Assembly (NCBI RefSeq): GCF_000348685.1
Contig: NZ_ANLA01000004.1
Location: forward strand, 62,001 to 126,000
Reading direction: 5' to 3'
Length of the DNA stretch: 64,000 nt
Source: Xanthomarina gelatinilytica
Lineage (GTDB): Bacteria > Bacteroidota > Bacteroidia > Flavobacteriales > Flavobacteriaceae
In this document: positions 17,629-26,689 of the stretch, piece by piece
Position numbering within the stretch: position 1 is the first letter of the stretch
How the letters are laid out: each line of letters opens with the position of its first letter
Notes under the pieces: model-generated
The model's input: only the letters and a program-made list of their open reading frames with translations
Told to the model about the DNA's origin: nothing
Database searches by the model: none
Program-made: the position numbers and the translations under genes

Positions 17629-18501
17629 TTAATCAACCATAGGAATCAAGCCTCTCAATCCCATATCAACCACCTGCTCGCCAGCTTCTGGCTCGTATTT
17701 ACCGTCGGTATTCACTTCGGTCCATTCAAAACTATTGTTAATGGAAAAAGACAAGGTCACAACTACATCTTCGGTTTCATTTCCAGTTAATGTCAATCCG
17801 TTTTCAAACTGTCCTGTTACTACACAAGACCCTTGAGGGATTGGAGATGAATCAAACAATGGGTTTGGAACGGTGGTGGCTCCAGGAGGCGCTTGGCCTT
17901 GAGATGTAAAACCTAAAGCTTCGAAAGCCCAAAACCCTTGTAGTTTGTTTTCGTTAACAGTAAAGGTGCTTCCGTTTATATTAAAAGAAGAGATATAAGT
18001 GTTGAATCCAACAAAACTGGCTAAGGTTCCTGTATAATCCACACCATTTACCAATAAATCGATATCTCCTTCCTGATAAGCCAAAGATACGCGAACCCAA
18101 TTATAATCGCCAGGAGTTATCTGGTTGAGAGGAATGGACAAGAACACATCGTTATTTCCAGCAAATATGGCATCCTGAAAATCGATGGCTTCCGTCCCTC
18201 CTTCAGTTGTTTTGGAACCTTCAAAAATAATTTCTCCTTCACCTAAACCCGTAAAAGCGTTTGGAGCAAACTCTATGTAATTGGCACTCATTCTGGAAAT
18301 GGTTGGAGTTTGCGCTGCATTTCCTGACGGAATACTGGCTGGCTGTCCTAGATTGTTCAAGCGTTCTTGGTTGGGATCGAATTTTAATTTGACAATTAAA
18401 TTAGCTTGAGGTTCTGGATTTGCACAACATTCAGTATCATCGTTATTACAGGAAATCAACAACAAAATGGCCAATAAAAAAATAGGTTTTAACAGTTTCA
18501 T
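17629..18501 (-). CDS. Secreted lipoprotein, unknown function
   Basis: 290 residues; lipobox LISC gives lipidated Cys18, followed by an acidic NDD stretch (Asn19, Asp21, Asp22) and Cys24-Cys25. In Bacteroidota, acidic residues just after the lipid-cysteine favour surface export. The mature protein is beta-rich with many Asn, Thr and Gly, and ends with EWTEVNTDGKYEPEAGEQVV. I do not recognise a named domain. It is monocistronic, upstream of sdhC on the same strand but separated by the sdh promoter. Confidence 0.75.
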   Translation of the reverse strand: MKLLKPIFLLAILLLISCNNDDTECCANPEPQANLIVKLKFDPNQERLNNLGQPASIPSGNAAQTPTISRMSANYIEFAPNAFTGLGEGEIIFEGSKTTEGGTEAIDFQDAIFAGNNDVFLSIPLNQITPGDYNWVRVSLAYQEGDIDLLVNGVDYTGTLASFVGFNTYISSFNINGSTFTVNENKLQGFWAFEALGFTSQGQAPPGATTVPNPLFDSSPIPQGSCVVTGQFENGLTLTGNETEDVVVTLSFSINNSFEWTEVNTDGKYEPEAGEQVVDMGLRGLIPMVD

Positions 18502-18653
18502 AACTTGGGGTTTTTAAAATTCACTAATACCAAAATAACATTTTTTTTTAAAAAAAGTATGTATTAATAACTCCCAAAGGCACTTTTATAGTATGTTTCA
18601 GTTAAAATTATAATAAATAGATGGGGCTTTTTTATTAGCCAAAAGGAAATCCG

Positions 18654-18661
18654 TATTTTTG
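18654..18661 (+). promoter_or_regulatory. -7 promoter box of the aminopeptidase P gene
   Basis: TATTTTTG matches TAnnTTTG, about 64 nt before the ATG at 18725. No -33 TTG at the expected distance. Confidence 0.45.
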
Positions 18662-18724
18662 AAAAATTGACAAAACAAAACAATAAGATTTCCGTCTTCA
18701 CGGAAATGAAATAAAACCATTTTC

Positions 18725-20017
18725 ATGAAATACCATTTAATCAACAACAAACTCTTTATAAAAAACCGAAAAGATTTTTCAGATAAAATGAAACCAAACA
18801 GTTTGGCTGTGTTTAATTCAAACGACATTTACCCAATTGGTGCAGACAGTACAATGCCGTTTCAACAAAATCGAGATCTTTTTTACTTAAGTGGCGTGGA
18901 TCAGGAAGAAAGTATCCTGGTTATATTTCCTGATTGTCCGAAGGAAAAACACAGGGAAATTTTATTCCTTAAAGAAACCAACGACCATATAGCTGTTTGG
19001 GAAGGGGAGAAACTAACCAAAGAAGCTGCCTTACTAACTTCTGGCATTAAAACCGTTTATTGGCTACAGGACTTTGAAAAAATCATGCACGAACTTATGT
19101 CTCAGGTTGATACCGTTTACATAAACACCAATGAACATTACAGGGCCAATGTTGAAACAGAAACCAGGGAAGACCGTTTTAACAAATGGCTAAAAGCAAA
19201 ATATCCCGCCCATAGCGTAGCAAAGAGTAACCCTATTTTACAACGTTTACGCTCGGTAAAGGACCAAATAGAATTAGACCTATTGCAACAAGCTTGCGAT
19301 ATAACCGAAAAAGGTTTTAGAAGGGTTTTAGGTTTTGTAAAACCCAATGTTTGGGAATACGAAATTGAAGCCGAATTTATGCACGAGTTTTTAAGAAACC
19401 GTTCTAAAGGTTTTGCCTATACTCCTATTATAGCCTCTGGAAACAATGCCAACGTGTTACATTATATAGAAAACAACCAACAGTGTAAAGCAGGCGATTT
19501 AATTTTAATAGATGCAGGAGCTGAATATGCCAATTACTCCAGTGACATGTCCAGAACCATTCCTGTTTCAGGAAAATTCACCAAACGCCAAAAAGAGGTT
19601 TATAATGCCGTAAACAGAGTGAAAAACGAAGCCACAAAATTATTGGTGCCAGGAACCATTTGGGCAGACTACCATGTGGAAGTTGGGAAACTGATGACAT
19701 CTGAATTAATTGGCTTAAAATTATTGGACAAAGCTGATGTAAAAAATGAAAATCCAGATTGGCCTGCTTATAAAAAATATTTCATGCATGGCACATCACA
19801 TCACATGGGATTAGACACACATGACTATGGCATTCTAACAGAACCTATGCAAGAAAACATGGTATTTACCGTTGAACCAGGAATTTATATTCCAGATGAA
19901 GGTTTTGGAATTAGATTGGAAGATGATGTCGTGATTCAAAAAAACGGGGAGCCTTTTAATTTAATGCGCAACATTCCTATTGAAGCCGAAGAAATTGAAG
20001 ATATCATGAACTCATAA
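18725..20017 (+). CDS. pepP: Xaa-Pro aminopeptidase (aminopeptidase P), M24B
   Basis: 430 residues. It removes an N-terminal residue before proline. The dinuclear metal ligands of the pita-bread fold are Asp263 and Asp274 (LIDAGAEYANYSSDMSRT), His359 (HGTSHHMGLDTHD), Glu384 (FTVEPGIY) and Glu399 (IRLEDDV). The first 170 residues form the creatinase-like N-terminal domain. No signal peptide, so cytoplasmic. The ATG at 18725 is kept because the sequence before Met22 looks like the normal family N-terminus. A terminator follows. Confidence 0.95.
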   Translation: MKYHLINNKLFIKNRKDFSDKMKPNSLAVFNSNDIYPIGADSTMPFQQNRDLFYLSGVDQEESILVIFPDCPKEKHREILFLKETNDHIAVWEGEKLTKEAALLTSGIKTVYWLQDFEKIMHELMSQVDTVYINTNEHYRANVETETREDRFNKWLKAKYPAHSVAKSNPILQRLRSVKDQIELDLLQQACDITEKGFRRVLGFVKPNVWEYEIEAEFMHEFLRNRSKGFAYTPIIASGNNANVLHYIENNQQCKAGDLILIDAGAEYANYSSDMSRTIPVSGKFTKRQKEVYNAVNRVKNEATKLLVPGTIWADYHVEVGKLMTSELIGLKLLDKADVKNENPDWPAYKKYFMHGTSHHMGLDTHDYGILTEPMQENMVFTVEPGIYIPDEGFGIRLEDDVVIQKNGEPFNLMRNIPIEAEEIEDIMNS

Positions 20018-20038
20018 AGATTCATGGCGCTTATTAAA

Positions 20039-20081
20039 CCAAAACCTTATAAGTTCATGTTTATAAGGTTTTGGCTTTTTT
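20039..20081 (+). terminator. Terminator after pepP
   Basis: 14-bp perfect stem, 20039-20052 (CCAAAACCTTATAA) with 20061-20074, 8-nt loop, then CTTTTTT. It lies between convergent pepP and brnQ. Confidence 0.9.
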
Positions 20082-20094
20082 ACCCTTTCTTCCA

Positions 20095-21390
20095 TTACCT
20101 TACAATGTCTTTTTTAAGGTTTACAACATTTAAAAATACAAACATTAAAACGGCTGGTAAAATCCAAGCCAAGCTATATGAAGCCAAAGGTATATAATCT
20201 ATAAGATATTGCACTTTCTCCAATGGGATTATATGTTTTAAAAAATCTGGGATACTAAATAAAAATGTTATAAACACAACTGCCCTAAAGACCCTTTTTG
20301 AGGCATACTTTTCTGGTAGTATATTTAAAAGTATCAACACAATGGTAATTGGATAAATAAACATTAGCGCTGGCAAGGCAATGTCTATAATAAACCCTAC
20401 CTGATAGCTTCCAACCAATATCCCTATCAAACAACCAATGACAGCAGTTGCAACATAAGCTATTTGCGAACCCTTAAACAAGCCTTTTACATAATCTGAT
20501 GTTCCTGTAACTATTCCAACGGCAGTTGTAAAACAAGCCAATGCCACTAACACACTTAAAACCATGGAACCAATGTGCCCTAAGGTTAATTTGCTCAATC
20601 CTATAAGTACATCAGTTCTTGTAGCCTCTAATGGAAATTTACTTTGAAATAGCGAACCACTCAATATAAGTCCTGCATAAATTACAATAAGTCCAAATCC
20701 TGCTACCCATCCAGCTTTGGTTATTAAATCCTTTTTTTCTTGGTATGTTTTAGTGTTTTTTAAATTCAAGGAAATAACAATTACAGCTCCCACAACCACT
20801 GCTCCTATGGCATCGAAAGTTTGATAGCCTTCAAGGATTCCTTCTGAAAAAGGGGACTTCAACAATGTCTGGCTAACTTCAAAAGGAGATGCAATAAGAC
20901 CAACACCTATAATGCTCAAGAGGATAATACCAATTAAAGGAGTTAAAAACTTTCCTATTAAATCCAATATTTTATTCCTATTAATTGCAAAAACAAAAAC
21001 CAAAATAAAATAAACACTACTTGTTACTAAGGCATTTGTGTTAAAAAAAGGCGCAATGGCCATTTCGTGTGTTACAGATGCTGTTCTTGGTGAAGGCAAA
21101 GAAATAGCAATGGCATATACCACAAAACAATAGATGCCACTAAAAACAGGCGACACTTTTTTGGCAAAATCAAACATGGTCCCTTGTAATTTGGCATGTG
21201 CAAAAATTCCCAAAACCGGAATCAAAACAGCCGTAATTGAAAAACCTATGGCCACTAAAACCCAATATTCACCAGATTTAAAACCCAAATAAGGAGGCAG
21301 GATTAAATTTCCGGCACCAAAAAACAAAGAAAAAAGGGCAAATGCAGTTACTAATACTTCTTTATTTCTATTCATAAGAGATTGTTTCAA
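20095..21390 (-). CDS. brnQ: Branched-chain amino acid transporter, LIVCS family
   Basis: 431 residues with about 12 hydrophobic helices. The N-terminal motif ALFSLFFGAGNLILPP and the following GFSITAVLIPVLGIFAHAKL are hallmarks of BrnQ, the sodium-coupled importer of leucine, isoleucine and valine. Length matches E. coli BrnQ (about 439). The gene is monocistronic and convergent with pepP. Its start region faces the alpha/beta hydrolase gene, so the gap 21391-21497 holds both promoters. Confidence 0.95.
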   Translation of the reverse strand: MKQSLMNRNKEVLVTAFALFSLFFGAGNLILPPYLGFKSGEYWVLVAIGFSITAVLIPVLGIFAHAKLQGTMFDFAKKVSPVFSGIYCFVVYAIAISLPSPRTASVTHEMAIAPFFNTNALVTSSVYFILVFVFAINRNKILDLIGKFLTPLIGIILLSIIGVGLIASPFEVSQTLLKSPFSEGILEGYQTFDAIGAVVVGAVIVISLNLKNTKTYQEKKDLITKAGWVAGFGLIVIYAGLILSGSLFQSKFPLEATRTDVLIGLSKLTLGHIGSMVLSVLVALACFTTAVGIVTGTSDYVKGLFKGSQIAYVATAVIGCLIGILVGSYQVGFIIDIALPALMFIYPITIVLILLNILPEKYASKRVFRAVVFITFLFSIPDFLKHIIPLEKVQYLIDYIPLASYSLAWILPAVLMFVFLNVVNLKKDIVR

Positions 21391-21472
21391 AAAGGGTTAC
21401 GGCAACTATTAGTAAACAAATATTTTTAATGCAATTAATTGGTTCCTGTTTCTTCAAACAGCTTGGTCTTGC

Positions 21473-21480
21473 TATCTTTG
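21473..21480 (+). promoter_or_regulatory. -7 promoter box of the alpha/beta hydrolase gene
   Basis: TATCTTTG, 17 nt before ATG 21498. Its position makes the upstream ATG at 21429 impossible as a start. Confidence 0.6.
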
Positions 21481-21497
21481 CACAAGATAGTTTAAAA

Positions 21498-22274
21498 ATG
21501 ATTTTAGAGCACAAAGGCATTCAAGTTTTTTATACAGATCAAGGCTATGGCAAACCAATTGTTTTATTACATGGTTTTCTTGAGAGTTCCAATATGTGGA
21601 CACCTTTAATTCCAGATTTATTGAAAACCCATAGGGTTATTACCATAGATTTATTGGGACACGGACTAACAGGTTGTCTTGGGTACGTGCACAGCATGGA
21701 GTTAATGGCAGAGACTGTTAATGCTGTTTTAAACCATTTAAATATTGAAAACAAAACCATAATAGGTCATTCCATGGGTGGCTATGTAGCTTTGGCCATG
21801 GCAGAAAAGAACCCAAATAGCATGCAGGGACTTTGCTTGATGAATTCCACTTTTCTTCCGGATAGTGAAGAAAGAAAAATGCTAAGGACCCGAGCCAACC
21901 TCATGGCACAAACCAATTTTGACAATTTAGTAAGGATGTCTTTTACTAATTTATTCAGTTTGAAAAGTAAGGAAACCCATAAACAAGAATTGGAAATTGC
22001 TTTAACCGAAGCCTTAAAGACAAGTGTTCAAGGTTACATGGCTGCTAACGAAGGAATGAAATTAAGAACAGACAAAACCCAACTTTTTAGGACATTACCA
22101 ACAAAAAAACTGTTAATAATTGGTAAAAAAGATCCCATTCTGGATGCTGATAGCGTGAAAAAACAATTAAAAGGGACTGATGTGGATATCGTGGAACTAA
22201 CAGAAGGCCATATGAGCCATATCGAAAATAAAGAAGAATTAACTTACAATATCATGCGTTTCATCGAAAAATAA
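21498..22274 (+). CDS. Alpha/beta hydrolase, esterase/lipase-like
   Basis: 258 residues from ATG 21498; an in-frame ATG at 21429 lies upstream of the promoter box and is rejected. Typical fold: oxyanion strand IVLLHGF (residues 21-27), nucleophile elbow GHSMGG with Ser92, acid in IGKKDPILDAD, and His in EGHMSHIEN. It resembles BioH/MenH-like small esterases, but no menaquinone or biotin genes are adjacent, so the substrate is open. No signal peptide. Confidence 0.88.
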   Translation: MILEHKGIQVFYTDQGYGKPIVLLHGFLESSNMWTPLIPDLLKTHRVITIDLLGHGLTGCLGYVHSMELMAETVNAVLNHLNIENKTIIGHSMGGYVALAMAEKNPNSMQGLCLMNSTFLPDSEERKMLRTRANLMAQTNFDNLVRMSFTNLFSLKSKETHKQELEIALTEALKTSVQGYMAANEGMKLRTDKTQLFRTLPTKKLLIIGKKDPILDADSVKKQLKGTDVDIVELTEGHMSHIENKEELTYNIMRFIEK

Positions 22275-22335
22275 TTGCTTTTTGGCTATTATATTGCTTT
22301 TTTTAATTAAGTTAGGCATTCCAAACTAGCTTATT

Positions 22336-22599
22336 ATGAAAAAACCTACTACCAACCGAAACCCATTCAAAATTTATTGCGATGTTTTTGGACACAATTA
22401 TCAAGTTTCAAAAAAAGTAACATCACATGTCAAAGAGTACACTTGCAAGTGCTGTAAAAAACAATTAACCACCAACAGTAACGGAAACCTTACCGAGCTA
22501 ACACCTAAATACAAGGAAATAAATATGCTTTTGGAAGATTTTTATACCAGACGCATGTTGCGATTAAAGAACAAATCGTTCGTTTCATCGATTTATTAG
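22336..22599 (+). CDS. DUF1660-like zinc-ribbon microprotein, copy 1
   Basis: 87 residues. It contains a CxxC-type knuckle (YTCKCCKKQLTTNSNG) and an N-terminal FGHNYQVSKKV block, like the small DUF1660 proteins (FGHK...C.RC) first noted in phages. It is a paralogue of the next gene: both share the pattern GH-(D/N)-(Y/F)-x-(V/I)-(S/T)...V.EY.C..CKKQ.(S/T)(T).NGxLT.LT and a following helix EIN.xL. A DNA-, RNA- or protein-binding role is possible; none is shown. Confidence 0.75.
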   Translation: MKKPTTNRNPFKIYCDVFGHNYQVSKKVTSHVKEYTCKCCKKQLTTNSNGNLTELTPKYKEINMLLEDFYTRRMLRLKNKSFVSSIY

Positions 22600-22670
22600 G
22601 CAATTCCTTGGTGTATCGGTTGAATTGACTATATTCTGTTTTAACAAAAATTGATGATAGCCAAAACAAC

Positions 22671-22898
22671 ATGAAAAATCTGATTTGTTCCCTAAAAGGT
22701 CATGATTTTAAAATAACCAGAAGAGTGACTGATTATGTAAATGAATACCAATGCGTGCAATGCAAAAAGCAAATGTCCACAAATGAAAATGGGGCATTAA
22801 CGCCATTAACACAAAAACAAAAAGAGATAAATTCTGTGTTAAACTATATTCACAAAAAAAAGAAACGAAAAGCAGCCCAATTAACAACTAATTATTAA
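22671..22898 (+). CDS. DUF1660-like zinc-ribbon microprotein, copy 2
   Basis: 75 residues beginning MKNLICSLKGHDFKITRRV, then YQCVQCKKQMSTNENG, giving a CxxC knuckle plus Cys6 and His11 as possible zinc ligands. The C-terminus is a basic helix (IHKKKKRKAA). It follows copy 1 after 71 nt and clearly arose by tandem duplication. Its last 11 coding bases overlap the 3' end of convergent thiL. Confidence 0.75.
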   Translation: MKNLICSLKGHDFKITRRVTDYVNEYQCVQCKKQMSTNENGALTPLTQKQKEINSVLNYIHKKKKRKAAQLTTNY

Positions 22899-23934
22899 GG
22901 GCATTCCAGCCTTGTGCTTTTAAAGGAATACTTGTTTCTGCCCTAGTAATTAAGTGCATGCCAGCAGCTTCTTCTTTCATAAAACCAATAACCGTAAAGT
23001 TAGGATTGCCTTTAATTTTAGGAAAATCTTCTTGAGAAATAGTAAATAACAACTCATAATCCTCTCCTCCATTTAAAGCAACTGTGGTGCTATCAATTTT
23101 AAATTCCTCGCAAGTGGAAATTACTTGAGGATCCAATGGGATTTTGTTTTCGTATAAATCACATCCTACCTTGCTGTGTTTGCACAAGTGCATAATTTCA
23201 GAAGATAATCCATCACTGATATCGATCATGGAAGTAGGCTTCACTCCCAATTCATGAAGTAATTTTACAATATCTTTCCTGGCTTCAGGTTTTAATTGTC
23301 TTTCTATAATATAGGTGTAGTTGTCTAATTCCGGTTGATTGTTTGGGTTCACTTTAAACACCTCTTTTTCTCTTTCCAAAACTTGTAAACCCATATATGC
23401 TGCACCTAAATCGCCAGTGACCACCAACAAATCGTTAGGTTTTGCACCATTCCTATAAACTACTTTCTTAGCATCCACCACACCTATGGCAGTTACAGAA
23501 ATAATCAATCCTGTTGTGGAGGACGTAGTATCCCCTCCTACTACATCAATATTATAAATCTTGGCTGCCGTTTCAATACCAGCATACAACTCTTCCAAAG
23601 CTTCCAATGGAAATCTGTTTGAAACAGCAATAGAAACCGTTACTTGTGTTGCTTGGGCATTCATGGCATAAACATCAGATAGATTCACAATAATGGCCTT
23701 ATAACCTAAATGTTTTAATGGCGCATAACTTAAATCAAAATGTACACCTTCAACAAGCATATCGGTTGTAACCACAACCTGTTCTTTTTTAAAATCCATA
23801 ACAGCAGCATCATCACCAACACCTTTTATGGTAGACTTTTGCTTTATGGTAAAATTTTTAGTTAAATGGTCTATCAAGCCAAATTCCCCCAAGGAACCCA
23901 AATCTGTTCTGTTTTGGTTTTTATCTTCTATCAT
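22888..23934 (-). CDS. thiL: Thiamine-monophosphate kinase
   Basis: 348 residues; phosphorylates thiamine phosphate to the active cofactor thiamine diphosphate. N-terminal blocks GEFGLIDHL and KGVGDDAAVMDF, then VVTTDMLVEGVHFDL with the metal-binding Asp residues, and VVGGDTTSS, are diagnostic of the AIR-synthase-like fold of ThiL. The C-terminal SIDISDGLSSE and LNGGEDYELLFT motifs are present. No other thiamine gene is nearby. The -7 box ends only 4 nt from the ATG. Confidence 0.96.
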   Translation of the reverse strand: MIEDKNQNRTDLGSLGEFGLIDHLTKNFTIKQKSTIKGVGDDAAVMDFKKEQVVVTTDMLVEGVHFDLSYAPLKHLGYKAIIVNLSDVYAMNAQATQVTVSIAVSNRFPLEALEELYAGIETAAKIYNIDVVGGDTTSSTTGLIISVTAIGVVDAKKVVYRNGAKPNDLLVVTGDLGAAYMGLQVLEREKEVFKVNPNNQPELDNYTYIIERQLKPEARKDIVKLLHELGVKPTSMIDISDGLSSEIMHLCKHSKVGCDLYENKIPLDPQVISTCEEFKIDSTTVALNGGEDYELLFTISQEDFPKIKGNPNFTVIGFMKEEAAGMHLITRAETSIPLKAQGWNALNN

Positions 23935-23938
23935 ATTG

Positions 23939-23946
23939 CAAAAATA
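23939..23946 (-). promoter_or_regulatory. -7 promoter box of thiL
   Basis: TATTTTTG on the minus strand, followed by CAAT and the ATG: the same arrangement as the DUF4097-like gene at 62046. Suggests a leaderless mRNA. Confidence 0.5.
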
Positions 23947-24320
23947 AGAACCTTCTTGCTGATATGCAGAAAAAAATTATATTTAAATCAAACAAGCAAC
24001 ATAGATTCATGCAAATACATTAGAAAACTCAAGAGAAAACAAGACTTTACCAACCACCTAATGTACAGTGACACGCTTTTTTAAAGTTTGTTATTTATTA
24101 AGTTTATGCTTCTGTAAAATCCATAACAAAAACCTATCTAAGTATTTGCTAATATAATGTTATGTTCCATGGTAAAATAGGACATATATTGTATCTTTGC
24201 GTTTCTATTTAGAAACTTTCTTAATAAAGAACCTGGTACTTTAAGCCTGTCTTTATGAATGAAAGCAACTGGCAACAATAGAAAAATTAATATTTACACG
24301 TGAATTAATCTATTTTATTT
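23947..24320. other. Non-coding region between thiL and the suf operon
   Basis: About 370 bp without a credible gene. It contains the suf promoter box (24192-24199), an inverted repeat TATGTTCC...GGACATA (24161-24186) just upstream of it, and a leader of about 115 nt with small hairpins (GTTTCT/AGAAAC at 24201-24216 and TTCTT/AAGAA). Nothing else stands out. Confidence 0.6.
24192..24199 (+). promoter_or_regulatory. -7 promoter box of the suf operon
   Basis: TATCTTTG, an exact TAnnTTTG match. It predicts a leader of about 115 nt before sufA. The inverted repeat at 24161-24186 covers the expected -33 position and might be an operator. Confidence 0.6.
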
Positions 24321-24650
24321 ATGATTAAAGTATCGGAAACAGCAAAAAAGAAAGTAGTGGAATTAATGTCTGAAGACGGCTTTAATTCAGCTACGGATTT
24401 CGTGCGGGTTGGTGTTAAAAGTGGTGGTTGTTCTGGTTTGTCCTACGATTTAAAATTTGATAAGGAGCAACTGGAAGGAGATAAAGTATTTGAAGACAAT
24501 GGTGTGAAAATTATTGTTGACAAAAAAAGCTTTTTGTACCTCATAGGGACCACTTTAGAATATTCCGGAGGCTTAAATGGCGCTGGCTTTGTTTTTAACA
24601 ATCCAAACGCAAATAGAACTTGTGGCTGTGGTGAATCTTTTTCACTATAA
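24321..24650 (+). CDS. sufA: Iron-sulfur assembly scaffold/carrier, A-type (HesB/IscA)
   Basis: 109 residues with the three conserved A-type cysteines, Cys37 (SGGCSGLSYDL) and Cys101 and Cys103 (CGCGESF). A-type proteins carry [2Fe-2S] or [4Fe-4S] clusters or iron to apoproteins. It is the first gene of the suf operon, with sufB 73 nt downstream. The gap contains a palindromic repeat (24664-24683) and a GTCTTC/GAAGAC hairpin (24683-24701). Confidence 0.94.
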   Translation: MIKVSETAKKKVVELMSEDGFNSATDFVRVGVKSGGCSGLSYDLKFDKEQLEGDKVFEDNGVKIIVDKKSFLYLIGTTLEYSGGLNGAGFVFNNPNANRTCGCGESFSL

Positions 24651-24663
24651 CAGCTTATCCAAA

Positions 24664-24683
24664 CCTGCCTATTGGCAGATAGG
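24664..24683. repeat. Palindromic repeat CTGCCTATTGGCAGATAGG
   Basis: CTGCC/GGCAG stem in the sufA-sufB gap. The same 19-mer with two complementary changes occurs at 61354-61372. Confidence 0.55.
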
Positions 24684-24723
24684 TCTTCCTTTTGTGAAGA
24701 CTTTATAAAAATAATTAGAATCT

Positions 24724-26172
24724 ATGACTAAATATACTGAAGACGATTTAAGAGAAGAACTAAAAACCAAGGAATACGAATACGGTTTTTATACTGATAT
24801 TGAATCAGACACCTTTCCTGTTGGTTTAAATGAAGAAATAGTAAAAGCTATTTCCTTGAAAAAGGAAGAACCACAATGGATGACAGATTGGAGGCTGGAA
24901 TCTTTTCGTGCCTGGAAAGAAATGATTGAGCCGGAATGGGCAAATGTTACTTACGAAAAACCGGATTTTCAAGCCATATCCTATTATTCTGCGCCAAATA
25001 GCAAACCTAAATACGACAGTTTAGACGAAGTGGATCCAGAATTATTGGACACTTTCAAAAAATTAGGAATCTCGTTAGACGAACAAAAAAAGCTGGCTGG
25101 AGTTGCAATGGATGTGGTTGTTGATTCTGTATCTGTAGCAACAACTTTCAAAAAAACACTAAACGAAAAAGGAATTATTTTCTGCTCCATTAGTGAAGCC
25201 ATAAGAGAACATCCAGAATTGGTTAAAAAATACATCGGAACGGTTGTGCCACAAAAAGACAACTTTTATGCTGCATTAAATTCAGCCGTGTTTAGTGATG
25301 GTAGTTTTTGCTACATTCCCAAAGGTGTTCGTTGCCCTATGGAGTTATCTACCTATTTTAGAATCAATCAAGCTGGAACCGGACAATTTGAACGTACACT
25401 TTTAATTGCAGACGAAGACAGTTACGTTAGTTACCTTGAAGGTTGTACTGCTCCAAGTAGGGACGAGAACCAATTGCATGCAGCTGTTGTGGAACTTATT
25501 GCACTTGATGGGGCCGAAATAAAATATTCTACCGTTCAAAACTGGTATCCTGGAAATGACGAAGGTAAAGGTGGTGTTTACAATTTTGTAACCAAAAGAG
25601 GGATTTGTGAGAAAAACGCAAAAATTTCCTGGACACAAGTTGAAACCGGTTCTGCCATTACCTGGAAATATCCAAGTTGCATATTAAAAGGGGATAATTC
25701 GGTTGGTGAATTTTATTCCATTGCCGTAACCAATAATTTCCAACAGGCAGACACTGGTACCAAAATGATTCATTTGGGAAAAAATACCAAATCAACCATC
25801 ATCTCTAAAGGTATTTCGGCAGGAAAATCACAAAACTCTTACAGAGGCTTGGTAAAAATAAATGCCAATGCAGACAATGCGCGTAACTTTTCACAATGTG
25901 ACAGCTTGTTGATGGGCAACGAGTGTGGTGCACACACGTTTCCCTACATTGAAGCAAAAAACAAATCGGCACAAATTGAACACGAGGCAACAACCAGTAA
26001 AATAGGTGAAGACCAAATTTTTTATTGCAACCAACGTGGTATCGATACAGAAAAAGCCATTGCACTAATTGTAAACGGTTTTAGTAAAGATGTTTTAAAC
26101 AAACTCCCAATGGAATTTGCTATTGAGGCCCAAAAATTATTGGAAATTTCTTTAGAAGGATCTGTTGGTTAA
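24724..26172 (+). CDS. sufB: Fe-S cluster assembly protein SufB
   Basis: 482 residues, scaffold subunit of the SufBC2D complex on which clusters are built. Conserved blocks include [47 protein letters not shown] and the C-terminal [21 protein letters not shown] typical of the SufB/SufD family. Length matches the usual 470-495. It is followed by a lipoprotein gene and a terminator rather than directly by sufC, which is unusual. Confidence 0.97.
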   Translation: MTKYTEDDLREELKTKEYEYGFYTDIESDTFPVGLNEEIVKAISLKKEEPQWMTDWRLESFRAWKEMIEPEWANVTYEKPDFQAISYYSAPNSKPKYDSLDEVDPELLDTFKKLGISLDEQKKLAGVAMDVVVDSVSVATTFKKTLNEKGIIFCSISEAIREHPELVKKYIGTVVPQKDNFYAALNSAVFSDGSFCYIPKGVRCPMELSTYFRINQAGTGQFERTLLIADEDSYVSYLEGCTAPSRDENQLHAAVVELIALDGAEIKYSTVQNWYPGNDEGKGGVYNFVTKRGICEKNAKISWTQVETGSAITWKYPSCILKGDNSVGEFYSIAVTNNFQQADTGTKMIHLGKNTKSTIISKGISAGKSQNSYRGLVKINANADNARNFSQCDSLLMGNECGAHTFPYIEAKNKSAQIEHEATTSKIGEDQIFYCNQRGIDTEKAIALIVNGFSKDVLNKLPMEFAIEAQKLLEISLEGSVG

Positions 26173-26190
26173 ACTTATTGGAATGAAATA

Positions 26191-26246
26191 TCATGCTGAG
26201 CGTACCCATCCACCAAAACAATAACGATGGAAACGTTGAAGCATCT
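26191..26246. repeat. Degenerate relative of the CTTCGACAAGCTCAG intergenic repeat
   Basis: CATGCTGAGCG at one end and GTTGAAGCATC at the other enclose unrelated bases. It looks like a broken copy of the flavobacterial CATGCTGAGC...GAAGCATC element. Confidence 0.35.
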
Positions 26247-26267
26247 AAATTTTAATTAATAATAATC

Positions 26268-26675
26268 ATGAAAAAAACAGTCATCTTATTCTTAATAATC
26301 ACAACGCTTTACAGTTGTAAAAACGATTCCAAAACAGGCACAACCGATACTGAAAACACTGCTACAGAACAGCAAACCGAACGCTTAACCTTGTTAACTG
26401 GTGATTTTGTGTATTATGCCGATGCAGCTGTTTTACAAACACCTCAAGAAGTATATGGCGTTGTTATAAACCAAAAAATGCATGAATTGCACGACATGGT
26501 TAAAGGCTATAAAACAGAGGACACAGACATGGTTCCTGTAGAAATTAGAGGGAACGTGATACCAAAACCAGAAGGAGAAGAAGGTTGGCCTTTTCGTATA
26601 GAGATTAAGGAAATCATTAATGTGAGCAAGCCAAACCCAAACAAAAAAGATATTGTAATAGGAACCGATAAATAA
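26268..26675 (+). CDS. Small lipoprotein inside the suf operon, unknown function
   Basis: 135 residues; lipobox LYSC gives lipidated Cys17, followed by KNDSKTG. The mature domain (about residues 40-135) is a compact beta-rich unit with TLLTGDFVYYADAAVLQTP and VEIRGNVIPKPEGEEGWP, resembling an OB-like or MliC-like small domain, but I do not recognise the family. It sits between sufB and sufC and is followed by a terminator, so it may be co-transcribed with sufAB and reduce read-through into sufC. Confidence 0.7.
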   Translation: MKKTVILFLIITTLYSCKNDSKTGTTDTENTATEQQTERLTLLTGDFVYYADAAVLQTPQEVYGVVINQKMHELHDMVKGYKTEDTDMVPVEIRGNVIPKPEGEEGWPFRIEIKEIINVSKPNPNKKDIVIGTDK

Positions 26676-26689
26676 TAAGAACAGGAATT

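Noticed and set aside
21429-21497. Extended start of the alpha/beta hydrolase
   Set aside because: The ATG is upstream of the -7 promoter box 21473-21480.
23866-24084. 72-codon frame overlapping the start of thiL
   Set aside because: Half of it is antisense to thiL and the rest is low-complexity AT-rich DNA; no start signals.
24200-24320. SAM riboswitch in the suf leader
   Set aside because: Only a short stretch resembles the core; the P1, P2 and P3 stems cannot be drawn. Kept only as a low-score finding on the long leader.
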